43,348 bases of DNA from Verrucomicrobiota bacterium (GCA_003218475.1 QHNR01000111.1:1-43348), one strand, 5' to 3'. Counted from the stretch's first letter, positions 9,877 through 19,285 are shown. The notes: generated by a model not told the origin, from the letters alone. Translations and numbers: made by a program.

Positions 9877-10244
9877 ATGAACAACATAGGAAATTCTTCC
9901 GGGCGCAAGCGAAAGATCGTCATGTCTGAGAATCTGTTGCAGTGGCTTGCGCCTTATCGCTTGAAGTCCGGTCCGATCTTCGACATCGATCCGCGCAAGC
10001 GAATTGCCAAAGTCGTGAAGGCGTCCCGTGTGAAGTGGAAGCGGAACGGTCTGCGTCACAGTTTCGGCAGCTACCGCATGAGCAAATGAAGAACGAAGGA
10101 CAGGTGGCGCTGGAAATGGGCAACTCCCCGAAAGTTCTGAAAGATCATTACTTCGAGGTTGTCGATGAACGCGCGGCGCGCGAGTACTGGTCAATCAAAC
10201 CACTGCCGACTGACGACCGGAAGATTGTTGCTATCGCATCGTAG
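9877..10244 (+). pseudogene. Tyrosine recombinase/phage integrase, C-terminal catalytic fragment with frameshift
   Basis: Frame 1 'GRKRKIVMSENLLQWLAPYRLKSGPIFD...RNGLRHSFGSYRMSK*' continues one nucleotide off as 'MKNEGQVALEMGNSPKVLKDHYFEVVDERAAREYWSIKP'; R-H and HY motifs. Confidence 0.8.
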
Positions 10245-10332
10245 CGACTGCTTTTCCTGCGCGCGCCAAGCTGGAAGCGGAGCGCAAACTAGGCGACTGA
10301 TTGTAATTGGCGGCGCTGGCCGCCGTCGCATT

Positions 10333-10521
10333 TTAACTTTCCTTTGTTGGGTTTGTTGTTTGTGTCGTGTCAGTGGCACCGAACAGCAATTGACGCCCGC
10401 CCTTGACGTCCTGTTTCGGAATCAGGTCATCTAGGCGAATCAATTTACCTTTTTTGCGCTTAGGCCTTTGATTTCCTGATTCTCCCGTGTGCGCATTCTC
10501 TTTGCTCTTCGGTGCACTCAC
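10333..10521 (-). CDS. Short 'KxDVKGG' peptide (62 aa)
   Basis: 'GKLIRLDDLIPKQDVKGGRQLLFGATDTTQTTNPTKES'; motif shared with 12138-12326 and 19341-19535. Confidence 0.5.
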   Translation of the reverse strand: MSAPKSKENAHTGESGNQRPKRKKGKLIRLDDLIPKQDVKGGRQLLFGATDTTQTTNPTKES

Positions 10522-10643
10522 CTGGGCTTCTTGTCTTTCGAGGGATGGAACCTGCTGCTGAGGATTCCTTAATGATCGGCTGCCGACGGTCTCGCGGTTG
10601 CCATAACGTCATGCAGTAGTCATGAAAACATCATGGATGTGGG

Positions 10644-11147
10644 TTAAGCATGGGTAGAACACTGGAGTGGGTATCGACTGTACCTAACGCGTTTTGATGC
10701 GCTGGTGGGTTCAGGACAGCGCCCGGCCGTTGTCCAAACGCTTTGGAAGCGCAGGCATTCGTGGTCAGGTCTCTCGTAGTCAGGCGCTTCATGTCCGTAA
10801 TGCAAAATCAACTTGGTTCGGGGTTGTTCAAGAGTCGCGTCGAGCCTGTCAGGTGGTCGGCCATACGCATATGCAACGAATTCGCGTTGCTTCATCACGT
10901 CTGTGCTCTCTGACCATTGACGGAATATGCGCTCAATTCTCGACATCGTTTCGCCGTGGGCGTCGCTGACCATTTCGCACGAGATTTGTTGCGCCAATTT
11001 ACGAACCTCATCAAATCCACGTGGGCGCCCACTGACGTTTCTCCTTATATCGCCGCCTGTGCTGAACGGTCGCAGATTCGCCCAGCTATTCGGGTGGCTT
11101 CCGCGCCCCTTCCTCAGGTTTTTCTCAGTGTCCTGCGAATCATCCAC
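10644..11147 (-). CDS. Phage-related protein (DUF5681-like, terminase-associated), C-terminus probably degraded
   Basis: 'NLRPFSTGGDIRRNVSGRPRGFDEVRKLAQQIS...VMKQREFVAYAYGRPPD'. Confidence 0.45.
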   Translation of the reverse strand: MDDSQDTEKNLRKGRGSHPNSWANLRPFSTGGDIRRNVSGRPRGFDEVRKLAQQISCEMVSDAHGETMSRIERIFRQWSESTDVMKQREFVAYAYGRPPDRLDATLEQPRTKLILHYGHEAPDYERPDHECLRFQSVWTTAGRCPEPTSASKRVRYSRYPLQCSTHA

Positions 11148-11289
11148 TATGAGACGTTATGACACGCGCGATAAAGTGTGTCAAAATTCGGCCGCGTGAA
11201 GTACTGGAAAATCATCGCTGACAATCTCAACAGTCTCAATGAGGCGCGATTATGAAAATTCATGTAAGCTTAGCGCGCCCCCCGACAAG

Positions 11290-11454
11290 ATGCCCATTCA
11301 GATTAAGAAAGAGATCGAGCTCGAAATCGCGCACGTCCTCTTCATCGACATTGTCGGCTACTCCAAGCTGCATCAAGAAACGCGGTTGGAGCTTGGGTTT
11401 ATGTCTCAACCCCGGATTCTCGCGGGCGAACGATCGTCGTGCCGACGCGCATAG
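11290..11454 (+). pseudogene. 5' fragment of class III adenylate/guanylate cyclase gene
   Basis: 'MPIQIKKEIELEIAHVLFIDIVGYSKL' matches the N-terminus of 13548-15920, then identity ends. Confidence 0.8.
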
Positions 11455-11504
11455 CGGCGAACCGGTAAGCGCACGCGGGCGAGCGGCAACGATACTTTAG
11501 TACC

Positions 11505-12056
11505 GTGAAAACATTCTTTTCGATCGTTCTCGCCGTCGCCGTCTCCCTCGGCACTGTCCAAGCGGGACACGGCGGACATGGCGGACACGGCGGACGCAGC
11601 GGATATCATGGCGGACGCGGCGGACATTTTAGCTCGATATCGCCGCGAGGCGGACACAAGTTCAGCCGAAGTGCGCCGAAATTCAGTCGTGGCACATCGG
11701 GAACATATCGAAATTGGGGTGGCCGCAAATGGAGCGGTGGTAAATGGAGCGCCGGTAAATGGGGCGGCCGCAAATGGGGCGGCGGTGGTAAATGGAGCAG
11801 CGGCAGCTGGGGCGGCGGTAGTTGGGATTGGTACCCCTCTGGGGGCTGGGGCATTCCTTACGCACTTAACTACGGCTATTATTCTTATGGGTATTACCCT
11901 TGGTATAGGTACGGACTTGGTTATCCATTCTACTGGGGTTGGGGCATTCCTTACGTGTACGCGTACTACAGCTTTTATCCTTACTGGTACTATCCTTCGT
12001 ATCGGTACGCTTATGATTATTACAATTGCTCCGTATCAAGAAGGCGATTCTTTTGA
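11505..12056 (+). CDS. Secreted Gly/His/Trp/Tyr-rich low-complexity protein
   Basis: Signal peptide 'MKTFFSIVLAVAVSLGTVQA', GHGG repeats, 'GGRKWSGGKWSAGKWGGRKWGGGGKW', Tyr-rich C-terminus. Confidence 0.6.
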   Translation: MKTFFSIVLAVAVSLGTVQAGHGGHGGHGGRSGYHGGRGGHFSSISPRGGHKFSRSAPKFSRGTSGTYRNWGGRKWSGGKWSAGKWGGRKWGGGGKWSSGSWGGGSWDWYPSGGWGIPYALNYGYYSYGYYPWYRYGLGYPFYWGWGIPYVYAYYSFYPYWYYPSYRYAYDYYNCSVSRRRFF

Positions 12057-12137
12057 AACCTGACTCCTTGAAATCGCCCGCATGCTCGTGCGTCTCGATC
12101 ACGTTGCCCGCGTCGTCGTAAATTCGTATCTGCCGAA

Positions 12138-12326
12138 TTAGTGGCTGCCTATCGTGCCTGTGCCGCCCGTGATGGGTTTGGATTCGCCCGTAACACCGCC
12201 GCCACCTTTGACGTCTTTTTCTGGCTCCAGGTCACGAATTTCCAAGTCACGAATTTTGGCCTTCTTAAGTCGGCGCCAAACCGAGCGGACTACAACGATA
12301 TTCGGCGATCGGTCCTCCATAACCAA
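12138..12326 (-). CDS. Short 'KDVKGG' peptide (62 aa)
   Basis: 'KIRDLEIRDLEPEKDVKGGGGVTGESKPITGGTGTIGSH'. Confidence 0.5.
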   Translation of the reverse strand: MVMEDRSPNIVVVRSVWRRLKKAKIRDLEIRDLEPEKDVKGGGGVTGESKPITGGTGTIGSH

Positions 12327-12723
12327 CTATTAGTAGGAACGTTTGCTTTAGGATGTTCAACTGACACATTACTCGCAAGCGTCTTGATCGTCCACCACGC
12401 TTTGAAATCGCCCGCGTGACCGTACGTCTCAATCACGTTGCCCGATTCATCATACACGCGAATCACAGCGCGATGTGAAGTGGCAGCGGCTGCGAGCACT
12501 CTATGGTGTCGGAGAGGCGGTTATTGAATGTGAGCCGTGCTGAAGAAGTGGACACCGCGCCAGGGGAGTCCCCGTAACCTTGGCCTCGCAGTCGCTCAAC
12601 TATCAGTGCCGATTGGAATCCTAATTGCGTTTGGCCCACCGTACCACAGCCGACCGAATGGCAGCGCATCGGAAATCAGATCGACGCCGTGATGATCTTT
12701 GCGCGGGCGGACTTCGTAAACGT
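12177..12723. repeat. Segmental duplication, copy 1 (pair with 19385-20009)
   Basis: Near-identical sequence from 'tttggattcgcccgtaacaccgcc' to 'gcg[g/t]gggcggacttc'. Confidence 0.9.
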
Positions 12724-13396
12724 GTTGTGGGCTAGTCATCACAACGGCCAGCGATTGGTGCCCTGTATCAAACAGCAGCAGACCGGTTACGCGCACTAAC
12801 AGTTTCCCAATTGGATTCTTCTTACTAGGTTTCTTCCAACTAGCGTCGATCAAAGGGTTCAACTCATCTCTAGCGAAGTTCGGGTGGCCATCAAGGCGAA
12901 CACGCGGAGTAAATTCTGCCGTCACGGAATGACGCTCGTCTTTCGCCAACGTGCGATGCTTTATCCTGGGATCAACCAACACGATATGGTTATCCGTGTT
13001 CGCTGGGTCAGTAAGCTCGCAATTTGCGCTTTCGCGGCTTCCTATTCTGGCTGTGAGTGCCCAGGCGACGACCGTGACTTTTTGGCCTTCGCCTAACTGT
13101 TTCAATTCGTCGCGACTTCCATACTGAGTGAGATTCGTTGGATGATGTGGCAGATCTTTCATCCATTGAATGCTTCGCAGGACCGATTGTTCATCGTCCG
13201 ACCGGATATTCTTTCGCTTGTTTAGTTCTGGATCACAGGGGTGATCTGGGTCGGGCGGGCCGCACCCTTCATCCGGGCAGTGGGCAACGTCCGCAATGCC
13301 TTTCGGACAGGGTCTGTCCGGGCAGGGCTGCTGCGGGTTAGCAGGTGCACAGAAAACAAACAACGAGAGAAAAAGTATTGGGAGGATTCGTTTCAT
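12596..13396 (-). CDS. Secreted hypothetical protein with repeat-derived C-terminus
   Basis: Signal peptide 'MKRILPILFLSLFVFCAPANPQ'; C-terminus 'YEVRPRKDHHGVDLISDALPFGRLWYGGPNAI' equals the dispersed ORF family. Confidence 0.65.
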   Translation of the reverse strand: MKRILPILFLSLFVFCAPANPQQPCPDRPCPKGIADVAHCPDEGCGPPDPDHPCDPELNKRKNIRSDDEQSVLRSIQWMKDLPHHPTNLTQYGSRDELKQLGEGQKVTVVAWALTARIGSRESANCELTDPANTDNHIVLVDPRIKHRTLAKDERHSVTAEFTPRVRLDGHPNFARDELNPLIDASWKKPSKKNPIGKLLVRVTGLLLFDTGHQSLAVVMTSPQHVYEVRPRKDHHGVDLISDALPFGRLWYGGPNAIRIPIGTDS

Positions 13397-13547
13397 AGCT
13401 GGTTCATATCACTTTGTCATTGCCGTGTGGAGATCAATGAGGCAAAATCCCCCGCGTAAAGTACTGGGAAATCATCGCTGACAAGCTCAACAGCCTGAAT
13501 GAGGCGCAATTATGAAATTCACGTAATCTTAGGGCCCCCCGGACAAG

Positions 13548-15920
13548 ATGCCCATTCAGATCAAGAACGAGATCCAGCTCGAAATCGCCCATGTCTTGTT
13601 CATAGACATTGTAGGCTACTCGAAGCTTTCGATTAGCGACCAGCACGCGGCGGTTGAAGAGCTAACCCGGATTGTTCGCGCGTCGGAACAGTTTCAACGA
13701 GCCGAAGCCGCGAGCCGTTTGACCAGGATCCCAACCGGCGACGGGATGGCGCTGGCATTTTACACGACTCCGGAAGCGCCTGCGCAATGCGCGGTGGAGA
13801 TCAGCCGCGCTCTCAAGGAACATCCGCGTCTGCAACTTCGGATGGGAATCCACAGCGGGCTAGTTGGCGGGGTGGTCGATGTAAACGAACGGGCCAATCT
13901 CGCGGGCGCTGGCCTTAACGTGGCGCAGCGAGTGATGGATTGCGGCGACGCCGGGCACATTCTTCTATCCAAACACGTCGCTGAAGATCTGGAAGAATAC
14001 CAGAGGTGGCGACCGTTCCTGCACGATCTTGGTTCGTGCGAAGTGAACCACGGGGTGCGCGTCTCGGTCGTGAACCTCTATGACGATCAATTCGGCAATG
14101 CGAAGCTGCCGCAGAGATTTGAGACGGCGCAGAAACGCCGGAAGCGTCTGCGCTGGGCGACAATCGCAGCAGCGTTGCTTGCGCTCTCGGCAATTGTCGC
14201 GGGTGCGGTAGTATTTTCCCGTAATCGCGAGCGATCGACGCTGGCAGCGCCGGAGAAAAGCATCGCTGTTCTCCCATTCGGAAACCTGAGCCGCGATGCT
14301 GAGAACGCTTACTTTGCCGAAGGTATCCAGGACGAAATCCTGACGCGTTTATCCAAGATCGCCGACTTGAAGGTCATCTCGCGCACGTCCACACAACATT
14401 ACAAAAGCGCGCCGGAAAACCTGCGTGAGATCGCAAAGCAACTTGGTGTCGCTCACATCCTGGAAGGAAGTGTGCAGAAGAGCGGCGACGCAGTGCGCGT
14501 AAACGTGCAGCTAATCAAAGCAGCGAATGATTCCCATCTTTGGGCCGATACGTTTGATCGCAAATTGACCGATATCTTTTCGGTCGAGAGTGAGGTCGCC
14601 AAATCGATTGCTGAGCAGCTACAGGCGAAACTTACTGGCCAGGAAGAGCAAATCATCGGTGCCAAACCAACAGATAATCCTGAAGCTTACGATGCCTACC
14701 TGCGTGGGCTGGCTTATACCCTAAAGACTGTCGACACACCCGCCAATGCCCTCGCCGCGCAGAAATATCTCAAAGAAGCAGTGCGGTTGGATCCGAAGTT
14801 CGCCCTTGCCTGGGCGCACCTCTCAATCGTTGATTCGCGCAACTACCGCCAACAGAGTCTTCAGCCAACGGTCGCCCTCCGTGAAGAGGCGCGGCAAGCC
14901 GCCGAAACCGCCCTCACTCTTCAGCCCAATCTCGGCGAGGCCGTATTGGCGAAGGGATCCTACTACTACTTTTGTCTGAAAGATTATGACACAGCAGTGC
15001 GTTACTTTGAACAAGCACGTCAACTCCTACCGAATAGCAGCAGAATTCCAGAATCGCTGGCCTATTTGGAGCGGAGGCGAGGCCAGTGGGACAGGAGCGA
15101 GTCGTACTTCAACGAAGCCGAGAAGCTTGACCCGCGCAACCTTCACCTACTCACGCAGCACGCGGTTACCTATATCTCTCGTCGTCGTTTCCCAGAAGCG
15201 CTGCAGAAACTTGACCAGGTTCTGAATATCACACCGGACGACGTGGATGCTCTCGCGCTAAAGGCGCTTATCGCACAAGCCGAGGGTGATCTGCCACGTG
15301 CTGCTGCACTACTCGCTCCGCTGCATCCGAACGCCGACAACCCCGACGCCTTGGGAACACAAGTGTACCAAGCGATCTTGGAGCGCCGCCCTGCACCGGT
15401 CATCCCTCGGCTAAAGGAAATACTCGCCAAGCCCGATCCAGCGTTGGGTTATAGCAATGGCGAGCTGCGCTTTTTTTTAGGCTGGGCGCAGGAAGTCGCC
15501 GGCGACCTTGCCGCCGCCCAGGAAAGTTGGCGACAAGCGCGCAGCGAACTGGAACCTCTCCTCAAAGAACAGCCGGAAAATTATTACCTGATTGGAGATC
15601 TCGCGCTCTTCAATATGGGTCTCGGTGACAAAGCCGCCGCGTTGGCTCTGTCGGAGCGGGCCATGGCCGCGAATCCGATCGAGAAAGACCCCTCGACTGG
15701 TCCTTGGTCGCTCGAGATCCTCGCCCGGGTGGCGGCGCAGATGGGGGAGCCCGACCGCGCCATCGCCGCTTTACAGAAACTACTTTCGATACCGTACGCC
15801 GGCTCAATGAGTACAATCATGCCGCTCACTCCAGCGCTGCTCCGGCTCGATCCAATGTTCGATCCGCTCCGGAGTGACCCGCGTTTTCAGAAACTCGCCG
15901 CGTCGCCCGCGCTGAAATGA
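13548..15920 (+). CDS. Class III adenylate/guanylate cyclase + TM + TolB-like + TPR protein (paralog 1)
   Basis: 'HVLFIDIVGYSKLS', 'RIPTGDGMALAF', TM 'WATIAAALLALSAIVAGAVVF', 'KSIAVLPFGNLS...YFAEGIQDEILTRLSKIADLKVISRTS', C-terminal TPRs. Confidence 0.92.
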   Translation: MPIQIKNEIQLEIAHVLFIDIVGYSKLSISDQHAAVEELTRIVRASEQFQRAEAASRLTRIPTGDGMALAFYTTPEAPAQCAVEISRALKEHPRLQLRMGIHSGLVGGVVDVNERANLAGAGLNVAQRVMDCGDAGHILLSKHVAEDLEEYQRWRPFLHDLGSCEVNHGVRVSVVNLYDDQFGNAKLPQRFETAQKRRKRLRWATIAAALLALSAIVAGAVVFSRNRERSTLAAPEKSIAVLPFGNLSRDAENAYFAEGIQDEILTRLSKIADLKVISRTSTQHYKSAPENLREIAKQLGVAHILEGSVQKSGDAVRVNVQLIKAANDSHLWADTFDRKLTDIFSVESEVAKSIAEQLQAKLTGQEEQIIGAKPTDNPEAYDAYLRGLAYTLKTVDTPANALAAQKYLKEAVRLDPKFALAWAHLSIVDSRNYRQQSLQPTVALREEARQAAETALTLQPNLGEAVLAKGSYYYFCLKDYDTAVRYFEQARQLLPNSSRIPESLAYLERRRGQWDRSESYFNEAEKLDPRNLHLLTQHAVTYISRRRFPEALQKLDQVLNITPDDVDALALKALIAQAEGDLPRAAALLAPLHPNADNPDALGTQVYQAILERRPAPVIPRLKEILAKPDPALGYSNGELRFFLGWAQEVAGDLAAAQESWRQARSELEPLLKEQPENYYLIGDLALFNMGLGDKAAALALSERAMAANPIEKDPSTGPWSLEILARVAAQMGEPDRAIAALQKLLSIPYAGSMSTIMPLTPALLRLDPMFDPLRSDPRFQKLAASPALK

Positions 15921-18283
15921 ACATGCCCGCCGAAATTAAGAAAGAGATCGCGCTTGAAATCGCCCATGTCCTGTTCATCGACATTGTTGGCTACTCGAAG
16001 CTTTCGATTAGCGACCAGCACGCGGCGGTTGAAGAGCTAACCCGGATTGTTCGCGCGTCCGAGCAATTTCAACGAGCTGAAGCCGCGAGCCGTTTGACCA
16101 GGATCCCAACCGGCGACGGAATGGCGCTGGCATTTTACACGAGTCCGGAAGCGCCTGCGCAATGCGCCGTGGAGATCAGCCGCGCTCTCAAGGAACATCC
16201 GCGTCTACAACTTCGGATGGGAATCCACAGCGGGCTAGTTGGCGGGGTGCTCGATGTAAACGAACGGGCCAATCTCGCGGGCGCTGGCCTTAACACGGCG
16301 CAGCGAGTGATGGATTGCGGCGACGCCGGGCACATTCTTCTATCCAAACACGTCGCTGAAGATCTGGAAGAATACGAGAAGTGGCAACCGTTCCTGCACG
16401 ATCTTGGTTCGTGCGAAGTGAAGCATGGCGTGCGCGTCTCGGTCGTGAACCTCTATGACGATCAATTCGGCAATGCGAAGCTGCCGCAGAGATTTGAGAC
16501 CGCGCAGAAACGGCGGGTGCGTCTGCGCTGGGCGACAATCGCGGCAGCGTTGCTTGCGCTCGCGGCAATTGTCGCGGGTGGCGTAATATTTTCCCGTAAT
16601 CGCGAGCGATCGACGCTGGCTGCTCCGGAGAAAAGTATTGCCGTGCTTCCATTTGAAAATCTGAGCGAAGACAAAGCCAACGCCTACTTTGCCATGGGCA
16701 TTCAAGATGAAATTCTGACGCGCCTATCCAAGATCGCTGATCTCAAAGTCATCTCGCGTACTTCCACACAACATTACAAAAGCGCGCCGGAAAATCTGCC
16801 GGAGATTGCCAGGCAACTTGGCGTGGCTCACATTCTGGAAGGTAGCGTGCAAAAAAGCGGTGATGCGGTGCGCGTGAATGTGCAGTTGATCAAAGCAGCT
16901 AACGATTCCCATCTTTGGGCCGATACCTTTGATCGTAAACTGACGGACATCTTTTCTGTCGAGAGTGAGGTGGCCAAAGCTATTGCGGACCAGCTTCAAG
17001 CCAACATTTCCCCGACTGAAAAGGCGGCGATTGAGAAAGCCCCGACAACCGATCTTGTCGCATACGACCTTTACCAGCACGCCCAGGCGCTGGTCGCCGA
17101 TACATCCGATGCTATCCATGCAAGGGAGAAGCTGCCTCAGGCAGCACAGCTGCTCAATGAAGCGCTCGCGCGGGATCCGAACTTTTTACAGGCTTGGTGC
17201 CTGCTCTCCAGAGTGCATAGTGTTGCGTACTTTAGGGGCCATGATCACACGCCGGCCCGTCTCGAGCTGGCCAAGACCGCGCTGGATCGCGCTATACGCC
17301 TCCAACCAGACGCGGGTGAAATCCACCTTGCATCGGCGAATTACTACTACCAGGGCTTTCGCGACTACGAGCGCGCCCGCAGCGAACTGGCTATTGCCAG
17401 AAAGACGCTGCCGAACAATGCTGATGCATTCCTGTACACGGGCCTGATCGACCGACGCGAAGGCCACTGGGAAGAAGCAACTCGCAACATGGAGCGCGCT
17501 CTTGAGCTGGACCCGCGCAACTACTTCATTCTCCAGCAACTCGCTTTCGCTTACGGATGGCAGCATCGCTACGCCGAAGCAGCCCGAATCTATGATCGAG
17601 CACTGACGATCGTGCCGGCGGATCCGAATACTCGCATACAGCAGGCGCTGGTTGCGTTGGATTGGCAGGCTGACATCAAACCCTTTCAGACTACCCTGGC
17701 CGGTTTGATGGCTGAAGATCCCAGTATGGCGCTCGATATAGATACGCTCCTGTATTCTTTCTGCGATCGGGCGTGGGCTGCCGCGACCTGGGTCCTGACA
17801 AACTATCCGCGTGAGGGCGCCGCAAATAATGGTGTCAACTATCCGTATGCATATTGGCAGGGCGTCCTTGCTCGCTCCCAGGGTGATTCACGCACAGCGC
17901 GGGTCGCCTTTGCCGCTGCACGCAGAGAAGTCCAAAAGATAGTGGACCAGCAGCCCAATTTCGCGGCTGCTATTAGTCTGTTGGGAATGATCGACGCCGG
18001 TCTCGACAAAAAAGAAGAGGCCCTAAAGGAGGGTCAACGCGCGTGTGAATTGCTGCCCATTTCCAAAGACGCTATCGACGGTGCATCCCTGGCCATGAAT
18101 CTGGCGCAGATCTACACTTGGCTCGGTGATAAAGATCGCGCCATCGAACAGATCGCGACGCTGGAACGCATCCCGAACCCCCTCAGCTATGGTCTTCTCA
18201 AACTGCACCCTTACTGGGACTCACTGCGTGGCGATCCGCGCTTCGAGAAAATCGTTGCCTCGCTCGCGCCGAAAGAACGGTAA
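15917..18283 (+). CDS. Class III adenylate/guanylate cyclase + TM + TolB-like + TPR protein (paralog 2)
   Basis: Same architecture; N-terminal part nearly identical to paralog 1; ATGA overlap with upstream gene. Confidence 0.92.
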   Translation: MNMPAEIKKEIALEIAHVLFIDIVGYSKLSISDQHAAVEELTRIVRASEQFQRAEAASRLTRIPTGDGMALAFYTSPEAPAQCAVEISRALKEHPRLQLRMGIHSGLVGGVLDVNERANLAGAGLNTAQRVMDCGDAGHILLSKHVAEDLEEYEKWQPFLHDLGSCEVKHGVRVSVVNLYDDQFGNAKLPQRFETAQKRRVRLRWATIAAALLALAAIVAGGVIFSRNRERSTLAAPEKSIAVLPFENLSEDKANAYFAMGIQDEILTRLSKIADLKVISRTSTQHYKSAPENLPEIARQLGVAHILEGSVQKSGDAVRVNVQLIKAANDSHLWADTFDRKLTDIFSVESEVAKAIADQLQANISPTEKAAIEKAPTTDLVAYDLYQHAQALVADTSDAIHAREKLPQAAQLLNEALARDPNFLQAWCLLSRVHSVAYFRGHDHTPARLELAKTALDRAIRLQPDAGEIHLASANYYYQGFRDYERARSELAIARKTLPNNADAFLYTGLIDRREGHWEEATRNMERALELDPRNYFILQQLAFAYGWQHRYAEAARIYDRALTIVPADPNTRIQQALVALDWQADIKPFQTTLAGLMAEDPSMALDIDTLLYSFCDRAWAAATWVLTNYPREGAANNGVNYPYAYWQGVLARSQGDSRTARVAFAAARREVQKIVDQQPNFAAAISLLGMIDAGLDKKEEALKEGQRACELLPISKDAIDGASLAMNLAQIYTWLGDKDRAIEQIATLERIPNPLSYGLLKLHPYWDSLRGDPRFEKIVASLAPKER

Positions 18284-18329
18284 AGCTCACCATGCTGTTC
18301 TACGAAAAGGAGCCACGCTCGTCGATAAC

Positions 18330-18518
18330 ATGAAAGATTGGGAGATCATCGCTGACAATCTCAGCAAAGCCGATTGGGGCTGTATTTCAGCGATTGAGTC
18401 CAATGGACGAACGATCTGGATTGCGGACGCACATCGCGACGATGGAAAGCGCGTTTCGTTGTGCGTGCGGATGAAAAGTTGAGGGCGTTCGTGGAACTGG
18501 AATCGGCGATTAGGACCG
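18330..18518 (+). pseudogene. 'MKDWEIIADNLSK' small-ORF family, frameshifted copy
   Basis: 'MKDWEIIADNLSKADWGCISAIESNGRTIWIADAHRDDGKR' then shifted frame '...DEKLRAFVELESAIR'. Confidence 0.65.
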
Positions 18519-18521
18519 GAC

Positions 18522-18992
18522 GTGAGCCTGTGGCTTGACTGGTGGCTTGCGTTTCAACGCGGTTTCAGTCAGCAGCGGAAGATTGCGGAAAGTCTGCGAT
18601 TTATTTGCTTGCGCACCAAGCCCTGCGCCAAGCGGCGCTGGGGGGATTGGCTACTGGCCAATCATCCAGAGGCGTGGTGCTTGGTAAGCATTACGCTTGG
18701 TTGTCAGAGCTGCACTGAGGCTCAGGTCATTGCGATCATGCAAAATCCCACGCGCGGGGACATGACTTACCAGCTCGCCGCGCAATTGGCTGCGGCGAAG
18801 CTAAACGTCGCCTGTAATCTTACGGACTTGAGCTGTGTCGCCAGTGCCATCGCGGCCGCTGACGCCTGGCTGTGCTCGCATCCAATAGGCAGCAACGTCA
18901 GGGCCCATAGCCAGGCGTGGAAAGAGATCACGCCGACCTACAACACGCTAGCTGATTACAATAACGGCCTGCTTTGTGCGCGGCCGCGTTGA
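18522..18992 (+). pseudogene. Fragment of a secreted-protein domain ('ITLGCQSCTEAQVIAIM...')
   Basis: 'ITLGCQSCTEAQVIAIMQNPTRGDMTYQLAAQLAAAKLNVACNLTDLSCVASAIAAADAWLC' domain-like block with no signal peptide. Confidence 0.45.
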
Positions 18993-19096
18993 CTCTCACC
19001 ACAGGGGCGATAGACTGCGCAGGCAAACAGCAGCCATATTTCACAAATCAGCCGTCATGTTTAATCACGTGGCGCCTCTTGTTTCGCTTGTCACGC

Positions 19097-19285
19097 TCAC
19101 CACTCCTTGAAATCGCCCGCGTGCTCGTGCGTTTCAATCACGGTACCCGCTGCATCGTAAACCCGAATCACAGCATCATGTGAGCGACTGCGAAACTTCG
19201 CATAGTCGATTGCGTTGCTGACTGCGTTTGGCTCGCCGTACCACAGCCGACCGAATGGCAACGCATCGGAAAGTAGATCGGTAGT
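19097..19285 (-). repeat. Dispersed ORF family A copy (DALPFGRLWYGEPNAV...SRSHDAVIRVYD..GDFKEW)
   Basis: Translation on minus strand ends DFKEW*. Confidence 0.8.

Noticed and set aside
8937-9923. 328-aa methyltransferase ORF as annotated in the track
   Set aside because: The N-terminal ~80 aa are translation of an intergenic 'HVERSETS...FAQNDT' repeat and the tRNA fragment; the internal Met at 9686 fits the domain start.
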